Shown here piece by piece: positions 15,704 through 23,983 of a stretch of DNA of 50,325 nt (within the stretch, counting starts at the first letter, position 1; the number at the start of each line of letters is the position of its first letter). The stretch is from Treponema sp. (GTDB lineage: Bacteria > Spirochaetota > Spirochaetia > Treponematales > Breznakiellaceae). Location: assembly GCA_009782955.1 (NCBI GenBank), contig WRIB01000010.1, positions 1 to 50,325 of the forward strand, given 5' to 3'. The position numbers and the translations under genes were made by a program. Below the pieces are notes generated by a model. That model did no database searches. It was not told where the DNA came from and saw only the letters and a program-made list of their open reading frames with translations.

Positions 15704-18700
15704 ATGTCCATGCGTACCAAGGCTACGTTTATCCTCGTGTCAATTGTTCTGGCAATTACTGCAACAAGTATTATCACCAATTATCTTTTTAGCAGACGAA
15801 GTATCACTGATGCGGTGGAACAGGATCTGTCTTTGGCAATTAATTTTGCCGACAAGCTGGTTTCTGCAAAAATGAAGCTCATAAAGGCAAATGGGGCAAC
15901 TGTAGCGGAACGTCTTCTGCGCGCAGGTTCACCTGAAGAAATGGCAGAAATTATGTCTGTGGAAATTGATAAATTTCCGGAATTTAATGCGTTTTCGGTA
16001 TTTGACCAGAATCTTGGGGTCATCGCCAATTACGGTGCGCCTGTAAAATCGGCAGAATTGCTTGAAGAAAGCCGTTACGTGCAAATGGCATATAACGGTG
16101 AAAGTGTAATCCCTACCACTCATTACAATTCAGAGACAAACGATTTTGTTATGCATGTGTTTGTGCCTATGACCTCGAAAATGGCTATGGTTGCCGCCAT
16201 ATCAGGGTTCACATTTTCCGATTTGATTCGCAATTACAGGGTTTGGAAGACAGGTTCTATTTTAATTCTAGACCAGGAAGGTACCATTATTGCTGACAGG
16301 ATCGAAGAATCAGTTTTGCGGCGGCTTAATCCAATACTGGAGGCTAAAACCAATCCGGATAACAAGGAAATGCTGTCCAGAGGAGAAATGGCAGCGGAGA
16401 TACTTTCCACAGAAACAGGAACGGGCTCTTTTTTAAAGAGCGGGATAGAGTATATATGTAAATATAAACGGATAACCGGGACAACAGGGGGCTGGCATGT
16501 TTTGGTCATGGCTCCAACGAAAGAAAACCCGGGAGCTCAGGTTCAATGGGACTTGATCTTTTCAGCCCTGTTTTTTCTTGGTATTGGTATTCTGATATCA
16601 ATTCTTGTCTCTCCGTTTGTGGTAAGACCATATAAAAAAATTGAGAAGCAGGCCAATGAAATCCTTGAAGCCCACAATCGTACCAATCTTCTGCTTAATG
16701 CCATGCCTTTTGCATGTCATCTGTGGGATTCAAACTATGAAATGATTTTCTGCAACGATCAAAACAAAAGATTATTCAACCTTGAAAATTCTCAGGAATT
16801 TCTTAACAACCATATTGAGTATTCGCCTATGTATCAGACCGACGGACAGCCTTCCTCTGTTAAGCAGAAATCTTATTTAAAAAAGTCCTTTGAGGAAGGC
16901 TTGTCCGTTTTTGAATGGATGCACCAGCAAAAAGACGGTACGAAAATTCCCACGGAAGTCACCTTTGTCCGCGTTCCCTTTGATAATGTCAATGTTGTTG
17001 CAGGGTATGTACGGGATCTGCGTGAGCAGAAAAAAATGATAAACCAAATAGAACAGCGGGACAGACTTCTTGAGGACGCTCTTGAAGAAACCCGGAATGC
17101 CAATAATGCAAAAAGCGAATTTCTTGCCAGAATGAGTCATGAAATGCGTACTCCTCTTAACGCTATCATTGGTCTTTCCAGGCTGTGTCTGGAAACAAAC
17201 GGGGCAAACGAGGAAATATACAACAATCTTGAAAAGGTTTATGAAGCGGGAGAAATTCTCCTGTCTACAGTGAACGACATTTTGGACATTTCAAAAATTG
17301 AAGCGGGCAGACTTGAGCTGATTCCCGGTGAATACAGCATTCCCAGCCTTATTAACGATACTGTTACCCAGAATATTCTCCGCATCGGCGAAAAGCCCAT
17401 TAAGTTTATTCTTGACATAGAACCTTCTTTACCGACACTCCTTTACGGCGATGAACTGCGAATCAAACAACTCTTTAACAATCTTCTTTCCAATGCTTTT
17501 AAGTATACCAGAGAAGGAAAGGTAGAACTTACGGTGCGATGCGAACAAACACCGGAGACCAAAGATGTTTGGATGACCATTAGAGTAGAAGACTCCGGAA
17601 TCGGAATACGATCAGAAAAAATAGATAACTTGTTTTCCGATTATTCGCAAATGGATATTAGTGCCAACCGCAAAATAGAAGGAACCGGCCTTGGACTTTC
17701 CATCACAAAGAAAATAGCCGAGATGATGGACGGTTCTGTTACTGTAGAAAGTGAATATGGTAAAGGAAGCGTATTTACCGCAAAGATCAAACAAAAATTT
17801 GTCAACGACTCCGTTATAGGAGAGGAAGTAGTAAAGAACCTGAAAAAATACAAATACTCCGACCAACAGCGCAGGAAAAAATCCCGGCTTGAGCGAAAGC
17901 AAATGCCTTATGCCCGTGTTTTGGTGGTAGATGATATGCAAACCAATCTTGATGTAGCAAAAGGGATGCTGGGCAAGTACGGTATGCACATTGATTGCAT
18001 AACCAGCGGGCAGAAAGCCATTAACGTTATTCGGTCCGGCAAACCTCAATATGATGCTGTATTTATGGATCACATGATGCCCGAAATGGACGGGATAGAA
18101 GCTGTCAGGATTATCCGGGAGGAAGTAGGAACCGAATATGCAAGAACACTGCCGATAATCGCCCTTACAGCCAATGCAATAGTCGGGAATGAGGAAATGT
18201 TTTTACAAAAAGGATTCCAGGCTTTTATTTCCAAGCCCATTGATGTAATAGAACTTGATAAGATTCTTAATATTTGGATTCGAAACAGCATTTTTCAGGA
18301 TTTTGAAATTGAAGGTGTTGATTTTGCCAAAGGCCTTGAACGCTATTCAACCGAAGAAAATTACCTGAATTTAATCCGCTCTTTTTGCCTTCACACGCCG
18401 GACATATTGAAAAAAATACGAACCTTAAACCCGGTTTATGGAGAGAGTCCGTTATTTGAAGAAACTACCGGGATATCTTTATCCGAGTATATGGTGTTGG
18501 TTCATGGAATTAAAGGTTCCTGCTACAGCATTTCCGCCAACCTTGCAGGTATAGAAGCGGAAAAACTGGAAAAAGCTGCAAGGAAAGGGGATATTGGGAC
18601 TGTGATTAAGGGAAATGGTACTTTTATTAAAATGATGGAATCGTTACTCTCGGATCTTGACGGTTTATTGCAGCAAATAGCATTCAGTGAAGAAAAACCA

Positions 18701-18904
18701 CGGAAAAACGCTCCTGACACAACACTGCTTTCACAGCTTTTGGAGAACGCCAAAGAATACAGAGCCGCCACAATGGAGCAGATTATAAAACAGCTTGAAT
18801 CCTTTGATTATGAGTCCGGGGGTGATTTGGTTGCATGGATTCGCAGTCAGATGAACAATCTGGAGTACGATGCCATTTGCGAACGGCTGGTAACTGCTGT
18901 ATAA
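15704..18904 (+). CDS. membrane hybrid sensor histidine kinase (Cache-PAS-HisKA-HATPase-REC-Hpt)
   Basis: 1066 residues with GAGGT before ATG 15704. Membrane helix at about 7-28, a periplasmic sensing domain of Cache type to about 280, a second helix at about 283-303, then a PAS-like region (LLLNAMPFACHLWDSNYEMI). HisKA has its phospho-His in MSHEMRTPLNAIIGLS (about 477). The ATP-binding domain has NNLLSNAFKYTREG, EDSGIGI and GTGLGLSI. The receiver carries VLVVDDMQTN and the phospho-acceptor Asp in VFMDHMMPEMDG. A C-terminal Hpt-type helix holds a histidine in VHGIKGSCYS (about 934). This gives a full internal phosphorelay. The following response regulator is the obvious output partner. Confidence 0.92.
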   Translation: MSMRTKATFILVSIVLAITATSIITNYLFSRRSITDAVEQDLSLAINFADKLVSAKMKLIKANGATVAERLLRAGSPEEMAEIMSVEIDKFPEFNAFSVFDQNLGVIANYGAPVKSAELLEESRYVQMAYNGESVIPTTHYNSETNDFVMHVFVPMTSKMAMVAAISGFTFSDLIRNYRVWKTGSILILDQEGTIIADRIEESVLRRLNPILEAKTNPDNKEMLSRGEMAAEILSTETGTGSFLKSGIEYICKYKRITGTTGGWHVLVMAPTKENPGAQVQWDLIFSALFFLGIGILISILVSPFVVRPYKKIEKQANEILEAHNRTNLLLNAMPFACHLWDSNYEMIFCNDQNKRLFNLENSQEFLNNHIEYSPMYQTDGQPSSVKQKSYLKKSFEEGLSVFEWMHQQKDGTKIPTEVTFVRVPFDNVNVVAGYVRDLREQKKMINQIEQRDRLLEDALEETRNANNAKSEFLARMSHEMRTPLNAIIGLSRLCLETNGANEEIYNNLEKVYEAGEILLSTVNDILDISKIEAGRLELIPGEYSIPSLINDTVTQNILRIGEKPIKFILDIEPSLPTLLYGDELRIKQLFNNLLSNAFKYTREGKVELTVRCEQTPETKDVWMTIRVEDSGIGIRSEKIDNLFSDYSQMDISANRKIEGTGLGLSITKKIAEMMDGSVTVESEYGKGSVFTAKIKQKFVNDSVIGEEVVKNLKKYKYSDQQRRKKSRLERKQMPYARVLVVDDMQTNLDVAKGMLGKYGMHIDCITSGQKAINVIRSGKPQYDAVFMDHMMPEMDGIEAVRIIREEVGTEYARTLPIIALTANAIVGNEEMFLQKGFQAFISKPIDVIELDKILNIWIRNSIFQDFEIEGVDFAKGLERYSTEENYLNLIRSFCLHTPDILKKIRTLNPVYGESPLFEETTGISLSEYMVLVHGIKGSCYSISANLAGIEAEKLEKAARKGDIGTVIKGNGTFIKMMESLLSDLDGLLQQIAFSEEKPRKNAPDTTLLSQLLENAKEYRAATMEQIIKQLESFDYESGGDLVAWIRSQMNNLEYDAICERLVTAV

Positions 18905-18931
18905 CAACAGTAAAAAACAGGAGAGTACAAA

Positions 18932-19612
18932 GTGCCCGATGTAAAAAAAACAATTTTATCTATTGATGATGACATTACCATTTTGAACGCTATACGGACT
19001 ATTTTGGAAGGAACCTACGAGGTAAGCCTGGCCAAGAATACTGGTATTGCACAAACAATTCTTAATACTACCAGGGTAGATCTGATCCTTCTTGATATGA
19101 ACATGCCTGGTACAGGCCTCCCTTCGGTCGGCGAGTGCAAGGAAAAAGATTGTACAACGCCGCAAAATGCGGCTTGTACTTCTGGTATGGATTTTTTGGA
19201 GTTTGTCCGTAACGATGATTCGCATTACCGTATTCCGGTTATAATAGTCAGTTCCCAGGGAACACCTGATGTAATTAAGGAAATAAAAAAACGGGGGGCT
19301 GTTGATTTTGTAGTTAAACCTATTTCCCCAAACATTCTTTTGGAAAAAATTCATTCTAATCTGAAAACCGGCAACGTAAAGATCAGCCGTGATTACATCG
19401 AAGGAAAACTAAAAAGGCTGATTGCGGCCTGCAACACAGGCAAGAGCAGCCAGGTGGAAAAAATAGTTAATGGCCTGCAACGTGTACACTGTGAACAGAA
19501 AATTGATGCAAAAATTGCCGAAATCTGCAAATATGCCAAAGATATGGAATACAATCTTGTGGAAGAAAAAGCCGGAGCGCTTATAGCGGAGATGTCAGAG
19601 CTGCCGGAATAG
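18932..19612 (+). CDS. response regulator with a 24-residue insert in the receiver domain
   Basis: 226 residues from GTG 18932 with AGGAG 10 bases before it. Receiver landmarks: acidic cluster D12-D14, phospho-acceptor Asp55 in LILLDMNMPG, PVIIVSSQG and the conserved Lys in DFVVKPISP. Between Pro59-Gly60 and GMDFLEFV, where normal receivers have none or a few residues, sit 24 extra residues with three cysteines (C69, C74, C82). The C-terminal ~85 residues are helical (KLKRLIAACNTGKSSQVEKI...) with no DNA-binding motif, so output is probably by protein contact. It follows the hybrid kinase by 27 bases and likely takes phosphate from its Hpt domain. Confidence 0.85.
   Translation: MPDVKKTILSIDDDITILNAIRTILEGTYEVSLAKNTGIAQTILNTTRVDLILLDMNMPGTGLPSVGECKEKDCTTPQNAACTSGMDFLEFVRNDDSHYRIPVIIVSSQGTPDVIKEIKKRGAVDFVVKPISPNILLEKIHSNLKTGNVKISRDYIEGKLKRLIAACNTGKSSQVEKIVNGLQRVHCEQKIDAKIAEICKYAKDMEYNLVEEKAGALIAEMSELPE
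19112..19183 (+). repeat. 72-bp palindromic in-frame insert in the response regulator gene
   Basis: The extra 24 codons include GTACAACGCCGCA, AAA, TGCGGCTTGTAC, an inverted repeat with a single extra base on one side. The 5' part, CCTCCCTTCGGTCGGCG (19117-19133), matches 16 of 17 bases at 32869-32885, a non-coding GC-rich stretch. The insert keeps the frame, and its composition is unlike the flanking gene. Confidence 0.6.
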
Positions 19613-19628
19613 CTGTGTCGATACAATA

Positions 19629-19647
19629 CTATCATAAAATGCCCAAA
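19629..19647 (+). repeat. 19-bp dispersed repeat, copy 1
   Basis: CTATCATAAAATGCCCAAA; a second copy at 39199-39217 differs at one base. Both lie just outside genes, about 20-40 bases from a gene end and near hairpin elements. Confidence 0.5.
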
Positions 19648-19677
19648 AGGACGACAGGGATGTCGCTGTTTCCACAT

Positions 19678-19745
19678 CTTTAGATGGAGTTTTGTTGCAG
19701 CAAAACTCCAAGGCTAAAAATCTACATGGATGTGGATTTTTAGCC
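19678..19745 (+). repeat. double-hairpin element, copy 1
   Basis: TTTAGAT leads into GGAGTTTTG-TTGCAG-CAAAACTCC (19686-19709). After AA comes GGCTAAAAATC-TACATGGATGTG-GATTTTTAGCC (19712-19745). The same order (TTTAGATG, AT-rich hairpin, CAA, hairpin with a CATGGAYG tip) occurs at 23874-23940 with different stem bases. Placed after the response regulator, it may also act as a transcript end. Confidence 0.65.
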
Positions 19746-19818
19746 AAGCCAAAAAAACCGTTATATAAATGACATTTGTCATGCTGAAGTGTGGTATTAT
19801 TTAATTAAGGATTTTATT

Positions 19819-21066
19819 TTGACCGCCAAGGCACGATTCGCCATTTGCATATTCTGTAGTCTCTTAATATTCGCAGTGATAGTGTTGTTCCAAAACCGCA
19901 GTGTCCATGACGAGCGGCAAAACTCTACCATAGAAGAAGAATACCATCGCGAGGCGCCCCGGGACTGGCGGCAAAACATCAACGAAGAATACCGCCTCCG
20001 TGCAGAACAGATTGTTGCCTCCATGGACAGAAGTACCCTGGCTGCCCAGGTCTTGCTTACCTCGGTGGACGGAATGGACAGAGTCCACGAATCAATAAAA
20101 CAACTCCTTGTTAATGTGCCTCCCGGGGGGATCATACTCTATAGCTTTAATATGAGTTTTACTATGGATCTAACATGTAACTTTATCGAAGAGCTTACCC
20201 ACTGTATTGCCGACGTCTCCGTTCCGCCCTTTATCGCGGCGGATCAGGAAGGCGGAAGGGTAATGCGTTTTCGGGAAGAAATAATATTACCGGCGCCCCT
20301 GTCATATTGGGAACAGCTGGTGGAAACGAACAAGGCAGTTTTGCCAAAAATTATCCGCAATGGGGAGTTCCCGGCAGTCATGGAAGCGGCTTTTTCGGTT
20401 ATAGAAAACGATGCTGCAGTGGCGGGACGGGATTTGCGGAACATCGGCGTTACCTGGAACCTTGCCCCGGTGGCGGAAACATTAACTGCGCAGAACCGGC
20501 CTGTTCTTGTAGATCGTTCATACGGCCCGTATCCGGCTTTTGTTAGCGGCGCCGCCTCTGCCTTTGTCCGGGGTATGCATGGTGCCGGGGTGGCTGGTAC
20601 GTTAAAACATTTTCCAGGGAATTCCGCCGAAGATCCGCACTTAGGCCAAGCCGTTTTGGATGTGTCCGAAAAAGAACTGGAAATGAACCTGGAAACCTTT
20701 GCCGAAACAATACACAGGGAAAACCCGGCGGCGGTTATGCTTTCCCATGTGATCATTCCCGTATGGGATACAAAACCTTCCAGCCTTTCTCCCCATGCGG
20801 TAAAGCGGCTGCGTGATATGGGCTTTGCAGGTATAATTACGGCAGATGACTATTCTATGACCGCGATAGATACCCCGGTTGAAGTTTGCGCTGTAGAAGC
20901 CCTGACCGCGGGGGTGGATATGATCATGGTCTGGCCGCGGAACCTAATAAAAACCCATCGGGAAATCCTGAAGGCCATTGATACGGGCTCCCTTTCTGAA
21001 GAGAGAGTACGGGAAGCGGCAGAGCGAATTGTCTATCAAAAAATCCGTTATGGACTTATACGTTGA
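19819..21066 (+). CDS. glycoside hydrolase family 3, NagZ-like, membrane-anchored
   Basis: 415 residues if it starts at TTG 19819, which has AAGG 8 bases upstream; an in-frame GTG at 19789 lacks a ribosome binding site. An N-terminal anchor (KARFAICIFCSLLIFAVIVL) is followed by a GH3 barrel: DQEGGRVMRF, KHFPGNSAEDPHLGQAV and ITADDYSMTAI. KHFPG and the following D-x-H are the NagZ substrate and acid/base signature. The Asp in ADDYSM is the expected nucleophile. NagZ enzymes release N-acetylglucosamine from muropeptides in the cytoplasm; the anchor here would place it outside the membrane. The usual loop 'GHGDTxxDSH' is shortened. It stands alone between the response regulator and a converging surface operon. 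Confidence 0.82.
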   Translation: MTAKARFAICIFCSLLIFAVIVLFQNRSVHDERQNSTIEEEYHREAPRDWRQNINEEYRLRAEQIVASMDRSTLAAQVLLTSVDGMDRVHESIKQLLVNVPPGGIILYSFNMSFTMDLTCNFIEELTHCIADVSVPPFIAADQEGGRVMRFREEIILPAPLSYWEQLVETNKAVLPKIIRNGEFPAVMEAAFSVIENDAAVAGRDLRNIGVTWNLAPVAETLTAQNRPVLVDRSYGPYPAFVSGAASAFVRGMHGAGVAGTLKHFPGNSAEDPHLGQAVLDVSEKELEMNLETFAETIHRENPAAVMLSHVIIPVWDTKPSSLSPHAVKRLRDMGFAGIITADDYSMTAIDTPVEVCAVEALTAGVDMIMVWPRNLIKTHREILKAIDTGSLSEERVREAAERIVYQKIRYGLIR

Positions 21067-21068
21067 CT

Positions 21069-22085
21069 CTATTCACGACGAACATCATCCGGTGAATTAC
21101 CGGTAATTGTACCGCCATTCCATTCAAAGTACCCACCACTTACTACATATACCCCGCCGCCAAAAGGAGTTCCGGAAGGAGGCTTTACATGATTGCCTGT
21201 GATGGTTCCGCCGTTCATAATAAAACTTTTCACAGGAACAGTAGGAGAACCACTGCCCAGTCTTACATAAACAGCAGCACCTACGATTGAAGTAAAATTT
21301 CCTCCCTTTATTGTTATGCCATCATTCATTACCAGCTTGTTAAATGCCCCATCGCTGAAAGTAATCAACCCGTACTCAGATATCGCTGCATCCTCGTTGT
21401 CAATGGTAATCGTACCACTCATGCCAGATTTCCCAAAAGTAACAGTAGTAGTACCAGTGATTTCAAAGAAGTTTTTTTGACTGTTTTTATTAGCTCTTCC
21501 AATGGTTACATTTTTTTCCGCGACAAAGAAACAGTCGCGTGCTAAATTTGCTGTAGTAAGTGGTGAAGGATAATAACCACTGGTATCCGCTTTAAGATCA
21601 TTGGCAATAAGATATATCATGGGCCTGCCAAGAGCCAATGAGGATAAATAATTGAAGTCTGACCAATCTTTAATCTCATAGGCATTGTACATTGTAACCG
21701 GCTCGGAAGTTTTTTTGCCGGCTTTGACTTCTATCTGCTCAATCCCCATAATAAAGTAATCGAAGACGGTAGGTGCTCCCACTGCTGTTCCGGTTTTAGT
21801 GCCTTTAACAGTTACACCCCACGTGCCGGGGATTACATCAAAAGTTGCGCTGCCGACACCCCCACTAAAACGTTCTTCTATTGTGCCGCCAGGACCTTTC
21901 AGGGTAACAGTGTAGTTATACGTACTCAAATCATCACCAACGGGGGCTGCCGTCCAAGCTCTTCCTCCGCCGTCCCAAACAAGGGTCAGGTTGCCCGAAT
22001 TCCCCGCCCAGGGACTGAAACACATAGCCAATATAAAGGCTGCCGCCGCGACAATTAAAATATAAAAAACCGGTTTTGTTTTCAT
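21069..22085 (-). CDS. surface lipoprotein with beta-helix-like repeats, paralogue 1
   Basis: 338 residues. A hydrophobic leader (FYILIVAAAAFILAM) ends in Cys21, a relaxed spirochaetal lipobox. GNSGNLTLVWDGGGR opens the mature part, then a beta-sandwich-like section (TLKGPGGTIEERF, FDVIPGTWGVTVKG, IEQIEVKAGKK). The second half has stacked strings such as MNDGITIKGGN and MNGGTITGNHV, typical of parallel beta-helix or leucine-poor adhesin repeats. It is the last gene of the operon, two bases after its paralogue. Probably on the outer surface; ligand unknown. Confidence 0.75.
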   Translation of the reverse strand: MKTKPVFYILIVAAAAFILAMCFSPWAGNSGNLTLVWDGGGRAWTAAPVGDDLSTYNYTVTLKGPGGTIEERFSGGVGSATFDVIPGTWGVTVKGTKTGTAVGAPTVFDYFIMGIEQIEVKAGKKTSEPVTMYNAYEIKDWSDFNYLSSLALGRPMIYLIANDLKADTSGYYPSPLTTANLARDCFFVAEKNVTIGRANKNSQKNFFEITGTTTVTFGKSGMSGTITIDNEDAAISEYGLITFSDGAFNKLVMNDGITIKGGNFTSIVGAAVYVRLGSGSPTVPVKSFIMNGGTITGNHVKPPSGTPFGGGVYVVSGGYFEWNGGTITGNSPDDVRRE

Positions 22086-22087
22086 TA

Positions 22088-23122
22088 CTACTCCTTTATG
22101 TTCACTCCATTACCGCTGACAGTACCGCCTTTTTTAGTAAAAGTACCCATTGTATACTTGTCTACTCCAATATCATTACCGGTGATAGTTCCGTTGTACA
22201 TTGTAAAATTACCAGGCGAAAACACCCCAGTATAATTACCAGTGATTGTTCCACCATGCATTTCAAAGGTAGCCATTTGATGTATATTTATTCCTATTCC
22301 TTCACTGGTAATACCATTTCTATTGTTTTTGATGGTAACGCCACTGTGCATTGTGAGAGAAAAACTAGCATCCGTATTCACCAGTACCCCCGGATATAGC
22401 GCATTGCTTTCTCCATCCAATGTTAGGGTTCCTGACATGCCTTTCATTCCCAAGGTAAGTGATCCACCTGTGCTAGAAGTGGCGCTAAAAAATGATCCGA
22501 TATGGGAGGTATCTCTATAGATCCTTACATCTTCCTCGGCAACAAGGATAACAGGAACATCTGTTGGTATTGATATAAAAGAGTCCACTTCAAGATCATT
22601 ATTTATCAGAAACAAAAAACTTCTATATTCAGGCGGCGAGGTACCAGGAATCGATTGTGGAATATAAGAGGGGTAAACCAAGGATATTGTTAGACAACTC
22701 ACAAGCTCATTCCAACTATTTACCTCCACGGCATTATGCATAACAATTGTCTCAGATTTTTTTTGTCCGGCTTTTACCTCTATTTGCTCAATACCCATCA
22801 AGGAAAGATTGCCGCCCTGCCCACCGACGTAAATGGGTTCATATCCTTTAATGGTAACATTCCATGTCCCGGGAATTACATCAAAATTCGCGCTTCCTAT
22901 ACCTTTTTCAAAACGTTTTTCTATCGTACCGCCGGGACCTCTTAAGGTAACAACATAATTAAAGTTTCCAAAAGAAGAATTATCAAATTCCCAACGCTCA
23001 CTTCCTGTATTCCCCCAAACAAGCGTCAGGTTGCCCGAATTCCCAGTCCAGGGACTAAAACAGGTAGTCAGAATTAAAACCACAAATACCGCCAAAAGCG
23101 AATAACTAATTATTCTTTTCAT
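22088..23122 (-). CDS. surface lipoprotein with beta-helix-like repeats, paralogue 2
   Basis: 344 residues from ATG 23122, chosen for the GGAG just upstream and because MKRIISYSLLAVFVVLILTT is a clean leader; the frame stays open further upstream. Cys21 begins the mature CFSPWTGNSGNLTLVWG, the same motif as in the next gene. The order is likewise the same: TLRGPGGTIEKRF, FDVIPGTWNVTIKG, IEQIEVKAGQKK, then MHSGVTIKN, MHGGTITGN and MYNGTITGN repeats. The two genes are tandem duplicates that have diverged most in the middle. Confidence 0.75.
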   Translation of the reverse strand: MKRIISYSLLAVFVVLILTTCFSPWTGNSGNLTLVWGNTGSERWEFDNSSFGNFNYVVTLRGPGGTIEKRFEKGIGSANFDVIPGTWNVTIKGYEPIYVGGQGGNLSLMGIEQIEVKAGQKKSETIVMHNAVEVNSWNELVSCLTISLVYPSYIPQSIPGTSPPEYRSFLFLINNDLEVDSFISIPTDVPVILVAEEDVRIYRDTSHIGSFFSATSSTGGSLTLGMKGMSGTLTLDGESNALYPGVLVNTDASFSLTMHSGVTIKNNRNGITSEGIGINIHQMATFEMHGGTITGNYTGVFSPGNFTMYNGTITGNDIGVDKYTMGTFTKKGGTVSGNGVNIKE

Positions 23123-23185
23123 GGTATAACTCCATTTTAAATTCTTTCCAAATTTTTCACGCAAAGGTGCAGAGAACACATTCTT

Positions 23186-23833
23186 CTATTTTAATTCCAG
23201 GACAAAGTTAACCGAACCCCTGACAATGGTTACTGCTGCCCTGTAGCCTGATTGGACGCCTGCCATTGGAGGCGGCCGGAATTCTGCGGCGTCGATGTCT
23301 ATGGGGTCTGCCGCATGGCCGGTAACAGTAACTTCGCTGGAAGAACCGGCGCTGACAAGCATTGCTGTTCCCGCTGTACCCTGAAAGGTTACCGTACCTT
23401 CAAGCACTACAAGAACCTGGGTGTCAAATTCAAAACTTGTACCGCGTACAGAAGCGGTGGCGGTAGGGCCGTGTATGGTTGCATTGGACCTTGTCCCGGC
23501 CGGCGGGCTAACATCAACACGTACCCTTCCGGTCTGAAGGTTTACGTTGATTGTTTCCGTTCCTGCAGAAGCGCTGATTTCCGAGAGGCTCAGGCGGGTA
23601 AGCGGCCGAACAGTCAGAACAACGTTTCCCACAACAATAAGGGCGGTGCTTTTAAATCCTGTGGATATTATAGTATCACGGGCGACCTGGTCCCCGGCCT
23701 TTGCGGCTGTAAAATTTACCTGCCCGGCATGCTTTATTTCCACTGTGCCGGAAAGTTCCCTAATCATCCCGTTCTGGGCAAAAACCTGTACCGCACAAAA
23801 TAAAATCACCATAAAAATAATAATTCGCTTCAT
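23186..23833 (-). CDS. FecR-domain secreted protein
   Basis: 215 residues with a signal peptide (RIIIFMVILFCAVQVFAQ). MIRELSGTVEIKHAGQVNFT, AGDQVARDTIISTGFKSTAL and ATIHGPTATASVRGTSFEFD match FecR periplasmic domains, which sense or anchor surface systems. The ribosome binding site (AGGAG) lies inside the 41-bp repeat copy at 23839-23879. It is flanked by a beta-barrel gene upstream and two lipoprotein genes downstream, so it probably works at the envelope rather than with a sigma factor, none of which is present. Confidence 0.8.
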   Translation of the reverse strand: MKRIIIFMVILFCAVQVFAQNGMIRELSGTVEIKHAGQVNFTAAKAGDQVARDTIISTGFKSTALIVVGNVVLTVRPLTRLSLSEISASAGTETINVNLQTGRVRVDVSPPAGTRSNATIHGPTATASVRGTSFEFDTQVLVVLEGTVTFQGTAGTAMLVSAGSSSEVTVTGHAADPIDIDAAEFRPPPMAGVQSGYRAAVTIVRGSVNFVLELK

Positions 23834-23838
23834 TCTAT

Positions 23839-23879
23839 CTCCTCTGCAGCATGGAAGCTGCTATAACTAATGCTTTAGA
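23839..23879 (+). repeat. 41-bp direct repeat, copy 1
   Basis: Begins CTCCTCTGCAGCATGGAAGC and ends GCTTTAGA; 39 of 41 bases match copy 2 at 23943-23983, giving a 104-base period. It contains GCAGC-ATGGAA-GCTGC, a small hairpin with the ATGGA tip seen in the larger elements. Confidence 0.75.
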
Positions 23880-23940
23880 TGAAGTTTTTTCTTTGAAAAA
23901 ACTTCAATATGAAAAATCAGCATGGACGCTGATTTTTCAT
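23874..23940 (+). repeat. double-hairpin element, copy 2
   Basis: GAAGTTTTTTC-TTT-GAAAAAACTTC (23881-23905) is followed by ATGAAAAATCAGC-ATGGAC-GCTGATTTTTCAT (23909-23940), a perfect 13-bp stem. The same layout as 19678-19745 with different but still complementary stems. Confidence 0.7.
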
Positions 23941-23942
23941 AA

Positions 23943-23983
23943 CTCCTCTGCAGCATGGAAGCTGCTGTAACTAATACTTTAGA
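23943..23983 (+). repeat. 41-bp direct repeat, copy 2
   Basis: Second copy of the 23839 repeat; its last five bases form the stop-codon end of the converging beta-barrel gene. Confidence 0.75.
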
